A stretch of DNA of 62,455 nucleotides from Oscillospiraceae bacterium (GCA_029225165.1 JAQXVY010000006.1:1-62455), one strand, 5' to 3'. Counted from the stretch's first letter, positions 29,387 to 39,406 are shown. Notes: generated by a model from the sequence alone, not told the origin. Numbers and translations: made by a program.

Positions 29387-30535
29387 TCACATAAGGGACA
29401 GATACAGCTGTTTAATCTCCTCAACAGATGTTTCCCTTGGGTTGCCGGGACGGCAGGCGTCGTCGTAGGCGCTTTGTGACAGGAAGTCAACATCCTCAGG
29501 CTTAACAATATCCTTAAGGTCGGCCGGAATTCCAACATCGGTGGAAAGCTGTTTTACTGCGTCAATGGCGGATTTTCTTGCTTCCTCAATGGTCATTTCG
29601 TCAACGCCCTCAACACCCATTGCCTTTGCAATATTTCTGTACTTTTCGCCTGTTGCAGGGGCATTGTACTCCATAACTGTTGGCAGAATAATTGCGTTTG
29701 CAACACCGTGTGGTGTGTCGTAAACTGCTCCCAAAGGATGAGCCATTGAGTGAACAATGCCAAGTCCTACATTGGAAAATCCCATACCGGCTATGTACTG
29801 ACCAAGAGCCATTCCCTCACGACCCTCAGGTGTGTTTTCCACAGCTCCACGAAGGCTTTTGGAGATGATTTCAATAGCCTTTAGGTGGAACATATCACTC
29901 ATTTCCCAAGCACCCAGGGTGATGTAACCCTCAATAGCGTGCGTCAGGGCGTCCATGCCTGTTGCGGCTGTAAGTCCCTTTGGCATTGAGCTCATCATAT
30001 CGGGGTCAACAACTGCAACAACAGGAATGTCGTGAACATCCACGCAAACCATTTTTCTGTTCTTCTCCGTATCGGTGATAACATAGTTAATTGTAACCTC
30101 GGCGGCTGTACCTGCTGTTGTGGGAACTGCAATAATCGGTACACATTTGTTCTTTGTTGGGGCAACGCCCTCAAGGGAAACAACATCACCGAATTCAGGG
30201 TTTTCAATGATTATACCGATTGCCTTTGCTGTGTCCATTGATGAACCACCGCCAATGGCGACAATGCAATCAGCAGAAGACGACTTGAAAGCCTCAACAC
30301 CTGTTTTAACATTTTCAACAGTTGGATTAGCCTTGATTTCTGAGTAAAGCTCATAGTCAATGGCGCTTTCCTCAAGAATATCGGTCACCTTTTTTCTAAC
30401 ACCAAACTTGATAAGGTCAGGGTCAGAGCAGACAAAGCACTTTTTAAATCCTCTTGCCTTTACCTCTGTTGCAATTTCCTTTATCGCACCCTTTCCGTGG
30501 TAGCTTGTTTCGTTTAATACAAATCTATTTGCCAT
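29387..30535 (-). CDS. Iron-containing alcohol dehydrogenase (group III; FucO/YqhD-like)
   Basis: This is an NAD(P)-dependent alcohol dehydrogenase of 382 residues, the length of FucO (lactaldehyde reductase). Typical segments: GGGSSMDTAKAIG (nucleotide binding), TTAGTAAEVT, GMDALTHAIEGY (Asp and His metal ligands) and IVHSMAHPLGAVYDTPHG (three more His, completing the Fe site). The start is the ATG at 30535 with AAGGAGTG upstream; a more distant ATG (30544) lies inside the ribosome site. It is a single gene. The substrate (lactaldehyde, propanediol or butanol) cannot be fixed. Confidence 0.94.
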   Translation of the reverse strand: MANRFVLNETSYHGKGAIKEIATEVKARGFKKCFVCSDPDLIKFGVRKKVTDILEESAIDYELYSEIKANPTVENVKTGVEAFKSSSADCIVAIGGGSSMDTAKAIGIIIENPEFGDVVSLEGVAPTKNKCVPIIAVPTTAGTAAEVTINYVITDTEKNRKMVCVDVHDIPVVAVVDPDMMSSMPKGLTAATGMDALTHAIEGYITLGAWEMSDMFHLKAIEIISKSLRGAVENTPEGREGMALGQYIAGMGFSNVGLGIVHSMAHPLGAVYDTPHGVANAIILPTVMEYNAPATGEKYRNIAKAMGVEGVDEMTIEEARKSAIDAVKQLSTDVGIPADLKDIVKPEDVDFLSQSAYDDACRPGNPRETSVEEIKQLYLSLM

Positions 30536-30658
30536 TTTTATCACTCCTTACTTTACAGGCAAATTTCATTGTATATATTGTACACTATTTTTTATCATTT
30601 GTCACTATCTTTTATTAGGGTTTGATTATATTTTGTTTAAATTATTTCAAATTATTGC

Positions 30659-30689
30659 AAAAAAGCGGAGTCACTAAAACTCCGCTTTC
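30659..30689 (-). terminator. Terminator of the ctsR operon
   Basis: On the minus strand AAAGCGGAGT pairs with ACTCCGCTTT, followed by TTTT. It lies 38 bases after the clpC stop. Confidence 0.88.
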
Positions 30690-30726
30690 TTTATCTATAT
30701 AAACTTCTATTAAGAAGACTCCAAAA

Positions 30727-33177
30727 TTATAGGAAGGTAAAGCTGTTGTCCTTGTAGTCGCAGGTGATTGCTTTATCCTTACTTATTTTACCCTCCAGAA
30801 TTTCTTCGGACAGAACATCCTCTATCTTACTGCGAATGGCTCTGCGTAAGGGTCTTGCGCCGTAGTCCTCGTCATAGCCCTCTTTTGCAATAGCCTTAAC
30901 AGCCTCATCTGTAAAGGAAATTTCAATGTCAAGTCCCAAAAGCCTGTTCCTTAGATTGTCAAGCATATTGTATGCAATCTTTTCAATATCCTCTTGGGTC
31001 AGCTTGTTGAACACGATTATGTCGTCAACTCTGTTGAGGAATTCAGGACGGAACATCTTTTTAAGCTCGCCCATAACATCATCCTTAATCTTTTCAAAGG
31101 ATTTTTCCTTTTCTTCCTCGGTAGAAAATCCCAAGGAATTGTTCTGCTTGTCGGTAATCAGCCTTGCGCCCACATTACTTGTCATAATGATTACGGTGTT
31201 CTTAAAGTCAACCGTTCTGCCCTGACTGTCGGTAAGTCTGCCGTCCTCAAGGATTTGCAGGAGAATGTTGAATACATCAGGGTGTGCCTTTTCGATTTCG
31301 TCAAAGAGGACAACTGAATACGGTTTTCTTCTTACCTTATCCGTCAGGTATCCGCCCTCCTCATATCCAACATATCCCGGAGGTGAACCGATAAGCTTGC
31401 TGACGGTGTGCTTTTCCATATACTCCGACATATCAAGGCGGAGCATTGCGTTTTCGTCACCAAACATAACCTCTGCCAAGGATTTGCAAAGCTCTGTTTT
31501 ACCTACACCGGTAGGGCCAAGGAATATGAATGAACCAACCGGTCGTTTTGGATCCTTTAGACCAACTCTGCCACGGCGGATAGCCTTGCTGATTGCTTTA
31601 ACAGCCTCGTCCTGACCGATTACTCTTTTGTGGAGAATTTCCTCCATATTGAGAAGTCTTTGGGATTCCTCCTGTGTAAGCTGTACAACAGGTACTCCTG
31701 TCCAGTCGGAAACGATTTTGGCTATATCCTCAGCGGTAACCTCTCCGCCCTGCTTTGTGTTGTCCTGCCACTTTTCTTTTTCTGTTGACAGCTTTTCCTC
31801 CAATGACTTTTGTTCATCTCTCAGCTTTGCGGCTCGTTCAAAGTCTTGGGAAGCAACTGCCGACTCCTTTTCCTTGTCAAGCTCTTTGATTTTGTCCTCT
31901 ATACTCTTAACATCGTTGGGCATTGTCATACTTTGCAGTCTTACCCTTGATGCTGACTCGTCAATCAGGTCAATAGCCTTGTCAGGGAGGTAACGGTCGG
32001 CAATATATCTTGAAGAAAGCTTTACAGCAGACTCTATTGCTTCGTCTGTAATCTTTACCTTGTGGTGAGCCTCATATCTGTCACGAAGTCCTTTTAAAAT
32101 CTGAACTGCCTCTTCCTCTGACGGCTCACCAACCATAACAGGCTGAAAACGCCTTTCAAGTGCTGCGTCCTTTTCAATATACTTTTTGTACTCGTTAATT
32201 GTGGTAGCACCAAGCACCTGAAAATCTCCCCTTGCCAAGGACGGCTTCAGGATATTTGCGGCGTCTGTTGAGCCTTCGGCAGAACCGGCACCGATGATTG
32301 TGTGTAGCTCGTCAATAAACAGGATTACATCGTTGCTGTTTTTGATTTCTTCAACAACACCCTTAATTCTCTCCTCAAAGTCACCACGGTATTTTGCACC
32401 GGCAACCATTGAGTTAAGGTCAAGTGCAACAACCCTTTTATCCTTTAAGAGTTCAGGCACTTCACCGCTTGAAATCTTTAATGCAAGTCCCTCTGCAACT
32501 GCGGTTTTACCAACACCCGGCTCACCGATAAGAACAGGATTGTTCTTTGTACGGCGACAGAGAATTTGCACTACTCTTTGAATTTCGTCCTCTCTGCCGA
32601 TAACCGGGTCAATCTCACCGGCTTTAGCCGAGGCTGTTAAATCTCGTCCATAGGTGTCAAGGTTTTTTGTTTTGCTGTTAGAGTTACCTGTGCTGTGGGT
32701 ATTTCCGCCCATAGACTCCTTGTATCCGCCGTTAATCTCCACATTCATAGCGTCACTTAAGGCTTGAATTAAACTGTCCTGTGACGCTCCCATTTCCTTT
32801 AGAAATCTTACGGAATAACTGTCGTTATCGGACAAAATTGCAAGCAACAGATGCTCTGTACCAACAAAGTTATGACCTATTCTGTTGGCTATGAGCAAAG
32901 CCTTTTGCATTACTCTTTTTGTTCTTGGGGTGAAGTCATCAACAGTCACCACACTTGGTGAGCCTGTTCCCATTGTATTTTCAATCAGCTTTCTCAACTC
33001 GCTTGAGGTTACTCCTGCCTGTGCCAGTACTGTACCGGCTATACCGTCATTTTCCTCTGTAAGTGCAAGGAGCAAATGCTCTGTGCCAACATAGGTGTGC
33101 CCCATATGGGAAGAAATTGAGATAGCATTGTTAAGCACATTGTTTGCCTTTTGTGTAAATCCGTTGAAATTATACAT
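30727..33177 (-). CDS. clpC: ATP-dependent Clp protease ATPase ClpC
   Basis: This is an AAA+ unfoldase of 816 residues that works with ClpP. Order of parts: two Clp_N repeats (1-150, each with GTEHLLLAL or GTEHLLLAI), the first AAA domain with P-loop [15 protein letters not shown], a middle UVR-like coiled coil ([19 protein letters not shown]), and the second AAA domain with [16 protein letters not shown] and [16 protein letters not shown] Walker B. The start is the ATG at 33177, with GGGAAGGTG in front. It is the last gene of the ctsR operon. McsB marks substrates by arginine phosphorylation for this unfoldase (established in Bacillus). Confidence 0.97.
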   Translation of the reverse strand: MYNFNGFTQKANNVLNNAISISSHMGHTYVGTEHLLLALTEENDGIAGTVLAQAGVTSSELRKLIENTMGTGSPSVVTVDDFTPRTKRVMQKALLIANRIGHNFVGTEHLLLAILSDNDSYSVRFLKEMGASQDSLIQALSDAMNVEINGGYKESMGGNTHSTGNSNSKTKNLDTYGRDLTASAKAGEIDPVIGREDEIQRVVQILCRRTKNNPVLIGEPGVGKTAVAEGLALKISSGEVPELLKDKRVVALDLNSMVAGAKYRGDFEERIKGVVEEIKNSNDVILFIDELHTIIGAGSAEGSTDAANILKPSLARGDFQVLGATTINEYKKYIEKDAALERRFQPVMVGEPSEEEAVQILKGLRDRYEAHHKVKITDEAIESAVKLSSRYIADRYLPDKAIDLIDESASRVRLQSMTMPNDVKSIEDKIKELDKEKESAVASQDFERAAKLRDEQKSLEEKLSTEKEKWQDNTKQGGEVTAEDIAKIVSDWTGVPVVQLTQEESQRLLNMEEILHKRVIGQDEAVKAISKAIRRGRVGLKDPKRPVGSFIFLGPTGVGKTELCKSLAEVMFGDENAMLRLDMSEYMEKHTVSKLIGSPPGYVGYEEGGYLTDKVRRKPYSVVLFDEIEKAHPDVFNILLQILEDGRLTDSQGRTVDFKNTVIIMTSNVGARLITDKQNNSLGFSTEEEKEKSFEKIKDDVMGELKKMFRPEFLNRVDDIIVFNKLTQEDIEKIAYNMLDNLRNRLLGLDIEISFTDEAVKAIAKEGYDEDYGARPLRRAIRSKIEDVLSEEILEGKISKDKAITCDYKDNSFTFL

Positions 33178-33225
33178 AAATAACACCTTCCCTTTCAGTT
33201 TTGATAAGGAATGGTATCCTTATCG

Positions 33226-34218
33226 TTAATTAAGTTTTTTTCTGATGTATTCCGCTCTGCAAATATCCCTGTCCTTTGGTGTGAGCTGTTCGCCCTCCTG
33301 CGTCATCAGGGTTGCAGGCTGAACCTCTGTAATTAATGAATTAATGTCCTCTATTTTAATATTGTCAATCATACCTGCACATATGCCAAAGCGAACATTA
33401 GAAAGCAGGTTTACAGCCTCCTTGTGGCTCATAAGGTAAGCGGATTTCAATATGCCTAAGGAACGCATTACCGTATCCTTTGTTTCTATTGACTTTATCA
33501 GGGTTTCCCTCTGCTTTACCTCCTGATTCACAAGTTGTTCTGTAACATTCTTAAGGTTTTCAATAGCCGATTTTTCGGAAATGCCCAAGCTGACTTGATT
33601 GGAAAGCTGGTATATTGCACCCTCCGATGAGCTTCCCTCTCCGTATGTTCCACGGATTGTAAGTCCTAACTTATTAAGATTGCCTGCAAGCATATTCATT
33701 GCACCTGACTTTTTCAGTGCAGGCAGGTGGAGCATTACAGACGCCCTCATACCTGTTCCCAAATTTGTGGGGCATTGGGTTAAGTATCCCAGCTTTTCGT
33801 CAAATGCAAAGTTCAGCCTTTCGTCAAGGAGGGTGTCAATCTTGTCGGCAAGGTCGTATGCCTCGTCAAGGCAAAAGCCCTCCTTAATCACCTGAAGCCT
33901 TATGTGGTCCTCCTCGTTAAGCATTATTCCCACAGTGCCGTCATTGAGGAGAAGTAGCGCTCTGCCCTTTGTGTTGCTGATAAATTCGGGGCTGACAAGG
34001 TGCTTTTCCACCAGCGACACCTTCATTGTGTCGGACATATTGTCAAAGTCGATATACTGAAAGTCCTTTGCTATGGCTGAATTTCCGCTGACAAGGGCGT
34101 CCCTTACCTTGCTGTCAACCTCAACCATTCCCTTTAGGTCAAGCTTGCAGGGGAATGGATAATCCTTTAAATTCCTTGCAAGTCTGACTCTTGTTGAAAT
34201 TACCACATTATTATCCAT
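33226..34218 (-). CDS. mcsB: Protein-arginine kinase McsB
   Basis: This is a guanidino-kinase of 330 residues that phosphorylates arginine on proteins. The fold's hallmark is CPTNLGTGMRASVMLHLP, with the Cys of the active site. The N-terminus is VVISTRVRLARNLKDYPFPCKL, the ATP-binding Arg cluster. The ATG at 34218 is used; it overlaps the end of mcsA by eight bases (ATGGATAA), with GGAGGAG in front. This start gives the normal length, whereas the longer frame from 34245 has no ribosome site. Translational coupling with mcsA is likely. Confidence 0.95.
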   Translation of the reverse strand: MDNNVVISTRVRLARNLKDYPFPCKLDLKGMVEVDSKVRDALVSGNSAIAKDFQYIDFDNMSDTMKVSLVEKHLVSPEFISNTKGRALLLLNDGTVGIMLNEEDHIRLQVIKEGFCLDEAYDLADKIDTLLDERLNFAFDEKLGYLTQCPTNLGTGMRASVMLHLPALKKSGAMNMLAGNLNKLGLTIRGTYGEGSSSEGAIYQLSNQVSLGISEKSAIENLKNVTEQLVNQEVKQRETLIKSIETKDTVMRSLGILKSAYLMSHKEAVNLLSNVRFGICAGMIDNIKIEDINSLITEVQPATLMTQEGEQLTPKDRDICRAEYIRKKLN

Positions 34219-34717
34219 TGTTCTCCTCCAAACCCTTGATTTCATCTCTCAGCTTGGCTGCCTCTTCAAAGTTCTGCACCTTGATTGCATCTTCAAGCTG
34301 TTTTTTAAGCCTTTCAATTTTGCTTGGCTCCTTGTCGGGAATTTCTGTGTATTCAATTCCTGCAACTGACTTTTTGCCACAGTGGGTGGTGTTGCCGTGA
34401 ATTCGTCTGATTGACGGCAAAAGCATATCGTAGAAGGTTGTGTAGCAGTCGGCACATCCAACCTTACCGCTGTCGGCAATATCATAATAGGTACTGCCAC
34501 AGGTTTTGCAGTGGGTTGACTGGCTCCTTGCAGGTAATGTGTTGCCGAAGAATGAGCCTAAAAGATTTGTGAACTCACTTTCCATATCGGTGAAAAAGTT
34601 GTTGTAGCCCATCTCCTTTGCACATTCGGGACACAGGGTGTATTCCTTGTAGTCGCCGTTTATAATAGTTTTTACATGAGTGTTTGCATTATCTTTACCA
34701 CATTTTTGACATTTCAT
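34211..34717 (-). CDS. mcsA: McsA, zinc-binding activator of McsB
   Basis: This is a 168-residue partner of McsB. It has two Cys-pair zinc modules (MKCQKCGKDN with TLCPECAKEMG; then HCKTCGSTYYD with GCADCYTTF) and a C-terminal UVR motif (LKKQLEDAIKVQNFEEAAKLRD). McsA activates McsB and helps delivery to ClpC. AGGAGG-like sequence is seen in front of the ATG. Its position second in the operon is the standard Firmicute order. Confidence 0.95.
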   Translation of the reverse strand: MKCQKCGKDNANTHVKTIINGDYKEYTLCPECAKEMGYNNFFTDMESEFTNLLGSFFGNTLPARSQSTHCKTCGSTYYDIADSGKVGCADCYTTFYDMLLPSIRRIHGNTTHCGKKSVAGIEYTEIPDKEPSKIERLKKQLEDAIKVQNFEEAAKLRDEIKGLEENNG

Positions 34718-34749
34718 AATAAAATCCTCCTGACTAATAAATATTTTTT

Positions 34750-35202
34750 CTAACTAAGTGTTGAAATAAGCATATTCTTAAAAATATCTGCCCTCAAATT
34801 ATCTCTGATGCTTTGGGGAGCATTCCTAAGCGCTCGGTCTGACAAAGCAACCGCCATTACATTTGCTGTTTTTCTGTCGAGAATTTGCTCCCTGTACAGA
34901 TTTTTCAGCATAACCTCCGCTGTCATCTTGTCAAGGCTGTCGCCTATGGAATTTACAACATGCATAACCATTGTTTTGTCGTCTGTCTTTATCCTTGTTA
35001 TGCGAATGTAACCACCGCCTCCTCGCCGTGACTCAACAACATAACCCTGTTCAGGTGTAAAGCGACTTGTAATAACATAATTTATCTGGCTTGGAACACA
35101 TCCAAGTGTGGTTGCAAGTTCATTCCTCTGTATCTCTGCGTTGCCGTTCTGACTGTCCAGCATCTCCAAAATCGTCTGGGCAACTAAATCACTCATTCTC
35201 AT
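34750..35202 (-). CDS. ctsR: CtsR, heat-shock repressor
   Basis: This is the class III heat-shock repressor, 150 residues. It has a winged-helix DNA-binding N-terminus (DLVAQTILEMLDSQNGNAEI, then QINYVITSRFTPEQGYVVESRRGGGGYIRITR, the glycine-rich wing) and a helical dimerisation part. The first ATG has GAGGAGG six bases in front. It is autoregulated: three or four CtsR-box sequences overlap its promoter (35247-35321). McsB is known to inactivate or help degrade CtsR in heat. Confidence 0.96.
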   Translation of the reverse strand: MRMSDLVAQTILEMLDSQNGNAEIQRNELATTLGCVPSQINYVITSRFTPEQGYVVESRRGGGGYIRITRIKTDDKTMVMHVVNSIGDSLDKMTAEVMLKNLYREQILDRKTANVMAVALSDRALRNAPQSIRDNLRADIFKNMLISTLS

Positions 35203-35246
35203 ATTATGCCTCCTCTATGAAAATCTTGTTTCATCAAAAACACCTT

Positions 35247-35321
35247 TTTGACTTTTCTTGACTTTCATTGTCTATATTGTAAGCTCAAAGTCAGAGAAAG
35301 TCAAAGTCAAATAAAGTTAAA
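35247..35321 (-). promoter_or_regulatory. ctsR operon promoter with several CtsR boxes
   Basis: On the minus strand the promoter reads TTGACT (35299-35304), 17 bases, TACAAT (35276-35281). CtsR boxes (RGTCAAA-like heptads in direct repeat, 3 bases between) are seen at 35247-35264 (minus: AAGTCAAGAAAAGTCAAA), at 35288-35305 and at 35304-35321 (plus: AAGTCAGAGAAAGTCAAA; AAGTCAAATAAAGTTAAA). One overlaps the -35 and one lies downstream of the -10, so binding would block polymerase. Confidence 0.85.
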
Positions 35322-35557
35322 CTCGGTCATTCATATTGATTTAGAGCAAATTAGCTCACGAATACTCCCTTTTTCTTTAATTTTCATATTTTTTAATTTT
35401 TTTAATTTTAATATCTCCAACAATCAACTCTCTCCTATTTTGGAAGATACACCATAGTTTAATCAATTTTTAAAAAATAAATTCACCCTGCAAGTAAAAC
35501 ATTTTTGTATCTTAAAATTAATTATTTTATAAAATCTTTATAAATTTAATAATTTTT

Positions 35558-35592
35558 GTTGCACTTTTGGTGCATTTAGTGTTATATAATAA
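35558..35592 (+). promoter_or_regulatory. Candidate promoter of the LRR/ART gene
   Basis: TTGCAC (35559-35564) is followed, after about 18-20 bases, by TATATAATAAG. A small palindrome TGCAC-TTTTG-GTGCA (35560-35574) lies between the two boxes, where an operator would act. The rest of the gap to 35663 shows no gene. Confidence 0.45.
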
Positions 35593-35663
35593 GTATGTAT
35601 TCGATATTTTGTTAGGTACACCGCTATACTTTTTGATTTTTTTGATTTAGGAGGTAATGACAG

Positions 35664-38594
35664 ATGAAAAAAACAAGGTGTTTGTCACTTGTTCTTGCGG
35701 TTTTACTGATGTTCTGTTCTATGTTTTCTTTGGTGTCAACATATTCTGCAACAAAGAATACATACGGAAAATTTGTATTTCAGGTGTTAGGTGACAATTC
35801 TGCACAAATCACAGGCTATAACGGTAAGGATTCAAGTGTTGAAATTCCAAAAGCTATTGGTGAATACACAGTTTCTTCCCTTGGAGAAAGCCTGTTTAAC
35901 GGTCACGCAGAGTTAAAGAGTGTAAAGCTCCCCTCTACACTCACCTCTATCGGCGACTACGCCTTTGACTGCTGTACCGGTCTTACACAGGTTACTGTTC
36001 CCGACTCCGTAACCAATATCGGCAAGGGTGCATTCTTCAGCTGTTCAAGGCTGAAAACCGCAACACTTCCCAATAGCCTTAAAACTCTTGGTGACGGTGC
36101 ATTTTATGACTGCATTTCCTTGCAAAGCATTTCCCTTGGTGACAGCGTTACTTCTGTTGGGGAATTTGCCTTTGGCAACTGCAACAAGCTCCAAAGTGCA
36201 ACCATTGGTTCATCCCTTACAGAAATCAGCAACCAAATGTTTTTAAATTGCTCATCTCTAAAGGAAATTGTAATTCCACAGGGTGTAACCTCTATCGGAA
36301 GAAAAGCCTTTAAGGAGTGTTCTTCACTTGCCTCTGTAACAATTCCCGACACAGTAACAGAGATAAAGAAAAGCGCCTTTTACGGATGCAGTGTTTTGGA
36401 GTCTATCTCCACAAATGCAGAAGTCTTGGGGGAACAGGCTTTTACCTACTGCAATAAACTCAAAACCCTTAACCTGACGGACAACCTAAAGAGTATTGCA
36501 AAATATACATTTTATGGTTGCAATCTTAGCGAACTGAATATTCCGTCAAGTGTGGAAAAAATTGAGTACGGTGCCTTTGCAACTTCAAATCTCCAAAGGA
36601 TAAATGTAAATAACGAGAAATACACAACGGTTGACGGAGTTGTTTACAGCAAGGATATGACTGAAATTATTTGCCACCCCGGTATGAAGGACGATGCAGA
36701 AATTTTCACAATACCGGACACAGTTACAACCGTTGCACCCTACGCATTTAATAACTGCTACGCTTTAAAGTCAGTTAATTTTCCCAAAAGTGTCGAAAAA
36801 ATCGGTGACTATGCCTTTGAAGATGCCGGCGCTCTTGAAAAAATTGAAATTCCAGACACAGTTACATCTGTTGGAGAAGGTGCATTTTCCAACTGCGGAT
36901 GTATAACGGACTTAACTGTTTCAGGCTCTGTTAAGGAAATTTCAAGAAGTACTTTTAACAGTTGCGGTGGGCTTACTACTTTAACCCTTGGTGAGGGTAT
37001 AACCAAAATTGACGCCTTTGCATTTTCTGAATGTTACTCCATAGAAAATCTGGAACTGCCTGCAAGCGTTAAGGAGGTTTCCTCAACAGCATTTTACAAC
37101 ACAGGGATAAAAAGCTTTTCCGTAAACAGCCTGAACGAAAATTTGACTGTTGAAGCCGGAGTGCTTTTTACAAAGGACAAAAAGGAGCTTGTTGCCTACC
37201 CTCCTCTCAAGGGTGACACAGCCTACACAATACCTGACGGAACCGAAAAGGTGGACGACTATGCTATGGCTATGAACAACATTGTGAATTGTGTTACAGT
37301 GCCAAACAGCGTATCAAGTATCGGAAAAAATGCTTTGGGATTTATGAAGAATTATTCCTCCGACAGCTACGACAGAATAGCTGATTTTATGATTTTAGGT
37401 AATGATAATTCTTATGCAGAAGAATACGCCACCGAAAACGATGTTGCTTTCTTCACAGAAAAGCCCGACTTAGGCGAAAAGAGCATTTCTCTGAATTCAG
37501 GCAGTACCTACACATTTAACATAAAGGGTGCTGTTGATGGCGATATAGAGTATTCTTCAAGTGACGAAAGCATTGCCACCGTTGACCAAAAGGGAAAAAT
37601 CACAGGTGTTTCAAAGGGCGAAACTGTGGTAATTGCAAGTGCAGGTACAATTTACCTAAAATGCAAGGTTAAGGTTCTAAACGGCAAAAGCAACCCAACC
37701 GGAAAGTTAAAGTTTTACAGCAAATTCACCGAGCTTAATGTAAAGAATTACGAAAACTGGGAAAAAGAATACTACAAGCTGAACGCAGGAACTTCATTTT
37801 CCCAGCTTGACAACCCAAACATCAAGTGTTACACAAGTAATGAATTTATCCCTATTGTAGGTGTTCAAGAGGGCAGCGGATATATGTTTGAAATGACCAA
37901 ACAAGCCTATGGCGAGGACTACGGTCAATACAAGATTATTGCAGACAACCTTGCCACCGAGCTGGGTAAATTCAAGAATGACAAAGACCTTGTACTGTTT
38001 AGCGGTACTGATGATGTTTCATTGATGACAGGCAAAACCTCCTCTGTAAAGGATATGAAAAATTCTGTTGGCAACCGCTACACAACAAAGAGTGTAGTAA
38101 GCACATCAATAGCACATTCGGCATCAGTGACTTTTGGCGAGGGCAGTTACCACACTATGCTGGAAATATATGCCCCTGCGTCAGCAATAAAGGGCGGTTA
38201 CATCAAGAAAATTTCCGTAAACCCACAGGAATATGAAATTCTCCTTGACAAAGGACTGAAATATGAAGTCCTTGAGGCAGGTGTAAGGCAGGTGCCTGTT
38301 ACCGACTTTAACGGCGGACAAAAAACTGTTGAAACAGAAAGATATATGAAGGTAAAGCTGTTGACTGACGAAAACCAAAACACAGACCCCACAAAACCAA
38401 CTAATCCAACTACACCGACAGACCCAACAGACCCGACAAATCCAACTAACCCCTCAAACCCATCAAAAGAAAACAAGGGTAACGACTCTATCCCAACAGG
38501 TGACAACAGCTTTGCCCCAACAGTGGTGTTTGCAAGTGCGTCTGTGCTTTCCTTAATCCTGTTCCTGTGTCTGAGGAAAAAGAAAGAGGATTAA
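35664..38594 (+). CDS. Wall-anchored BspA-type LRR protein with Ig-like and ADP-ribosyltransferase-like domains
   Basis: This is a 976-residue surface protein. Order: signal peptide (1-28); about 20 LRR_5 (BspA/TpLRR) repeats (50-590) of the kind IPDTVTEIKKSAFYGCSVLE; a Big_2-like Ig domain (605-672) with ATVDQKGKITGVSKG; a domain (about 680-870) that matches ADP-ribosyltransferase exoenzymes: YTSNEFIPI near 723, then SVVSTSIA (STS at 813-815), then LEIYAPASAIKGGYIKKIS and QEYEILLDKGLKYEV, with E856-Y-E858 as the ExE motif. The usual Arg of the first strand is replaced (VLFSGTD at 777-783). A Thr/Asn-Pro linker and a C-terminal anchor (IPTGD, hydrophobic helix, KKKED) follow, resembling sortase substrates. 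The ribosome site is AGGAGGT. It is a single gene with a terminator at 38641. Confidence 0.85.
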   Translation: MKKTRCLSLVLAVLLMFCSMFSLVSTYSATKNTYGKFVFQVLGDNSAQITGYNGKDSSVEIPKAIGEYTVSSLGESLFNGHAELKSVKLPSTLTSIGDYAFDCCTGLTQVTVPDSVTNIGKGAFFSCSRLKTATLPNSLKTLGDGAFYDCISLQSISLGDSVTSVGEFAFGNCNKLQSATIGSSLTEISNQMFLNCSSLKEIVIPQGVTSIGRKAFKECSSLASVTIPDTVTEIKKSAFYGCSVLESISTNAEVLGEQAFTYCNKLKTLNLTDNLKSIAKYTFYGCNLSELNIPSSVEKIEYGAFATSNLQRINVNNEKYTTVDGVVYSKDMTEIICHPGMKDDAEIFTIPDTVTTVAPYAFNNCYALKSVNFPKSVEKIGDYAFEDAGALEKIEIPDTVTSVGEGAFSNCGCITDLTVSGSVKEISRSTFNSCGGLTTLTLGEGITKIDAFAFSECYSIENLELPASVKEVSSTAFYNTGIKSFSVNSLNENLTVEAGVLFTKDKKELVAYPPLKGDTAYTIPDGTEKVDDYAMAMNNIVNCVTVPNSVSSIGKNALGFMKNYSSDSYDRIADFMILGNDNSYAEEYATENDVAFFTEKPDLGEKSISLNSGSTYTFNIKGAVDGDIEYSSSDESIATVDQKGKITGVSKGETVVIASAGTIYLKCKVKVLNGKSNPTGKLKFYSKFTELNVKNYENWEKEYYKLNAGTSFSQLDNPNIKCYTSNEFIPIVGVQEGSGYMFEMTKQAYGEDYGQYKIIADNLATELGKFKNDKDLVLFSGTDDVSLMTGKTSSVKDMKNSVGNRYTTKSVVSTSIAHSASVTFGEGSYHTMLEIYAPASAIKGGYIKKISVNPQEYEILLDKGLKYEVLEAGVRQVPVTDFNGGQKTVETERYMKVKLLTDENQNTDPTKPTNPTTPTDPTDPTNPTNPSNPSKENKGNDSIPTGDNSFAPTVVFASASVLSLILFLCLRKKKED

Positions 38595-38640
38595 TATAGG
38601 TAAACACAGTAAACAAAAAATTTCATCAGGCAAAAAACTA

Positions 38641-38668
38641 ATCCCCCTGTCAAAAGGGGGATTTTTAT
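38641..38668. terminator. Bidirectional terminator after the LRR/ART gene
   Basis: ATCCCCCT-GTCAA-AAGGGGGAT is followed by TTTTTATTTT. It lies between this gene and the convergent phosphopantetheinyl transferase gene. Confidence 0.9.
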
Positions 38669-39333
38669 TTTAAATCCTTTGAGGTTATTATTCTTAATTC
38701 ATTCCGAAAGCTGTCCTGCTCACTGCAACAGGCAATCATATATTCACCAAAGGGGTATTCTTTGAAAAAGTGTGGATTTTCACATTGGCTGTCCATTACG
38801 GTGATTTTTTCTCCGATTTCTACAGCAAACTCGTCAAGGGGCTTTGTCATACCCGTTCCCAAAGCCTTGACATAGCTTTCCTTTAAAGTCCATAGCCTGA
38901 AAAAAGCAGAGGTTTGTTCTTTCGGGCTGTTAAGGCTTTTCAGGTACATATACTCGTTTTTGTGAAAGAATCTCTCTGCTATATCAAGGTTCTGCTCAGT
39001 CACAAGCTCAATGTCGCACCCCACAGCTTTGTCACTTACAGATACTATGACGCATTTGTGTGAGTGAGAAATGTTAAAGTGTATATGGCTGTGATTTACA
39101 AAGTTGGGTTTGCCCGATTTTTCCAAAGAATAGGTCATTTCCTTTTCTGATAAACCAAATTCCTTTAGTGCGTAGTCCAGCAACACACCTGCACCAAGGC
39201 ATAAATTTTTATCTTTTCTAAAACGAAATGAGTCAGTCTTTTTCTGCCTGTATGGTGAGGTCTGAATGTAAAACCGTTGAAAGGCAGAGTAATCGTCTAA
39301 AAATCCGGTATCAATTAAAAAAGTTTTAGTCAT
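38665..39333 (-). CDS. Sfp-type 4'-phosphopantetheinyl transferase
   Basis: This enzyme moves the phosphopantetheine arm of CoA to a carrier protein. It is 222 residues long, the Sfp/AcpT two-domain type. The N-half has KPNFVNHSHIHFNISHSHKC; the Mg2+-binding motif VGCDIELV and the later RLWTLKESYVKALGTGM are the two family signatures. The ATG at 39333 is used, with GGGGAAAG in front. Such a Sfp-type enzyme often serves non-ribosomal peptide or polyketide carrier proteins, but no such cluster is in this window, so the target is open. Confidence 0.9.
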   Translation of the reverse strand: MTKTFLIDTGFLDDYSAFQRFYIQTSPYRQKKTDSFRFRKDKNLCLGAGVLLDYALKEFGLSEKEMTYSLEKSGKPNFVNHSHIHFNISHSHKCVIVSVSDKAVGCDIELVTEQNLDIAERFFHKNEYMYLKSLNSPKEQTSAFFRLWTLKESYVKALGTGMTKPLDEFAVEIGEKITVMDSQCENPHFFKEYPFGEYMIACCSEQDSFRNELRIITSKDLK

Positions 39334-39406
39334 AGCTTTCCCCGAAATAAATATTGCTTCCTTAATTATACACCATAACAAGTATTTTATCCACCTTTAC
39401 AAAAGC

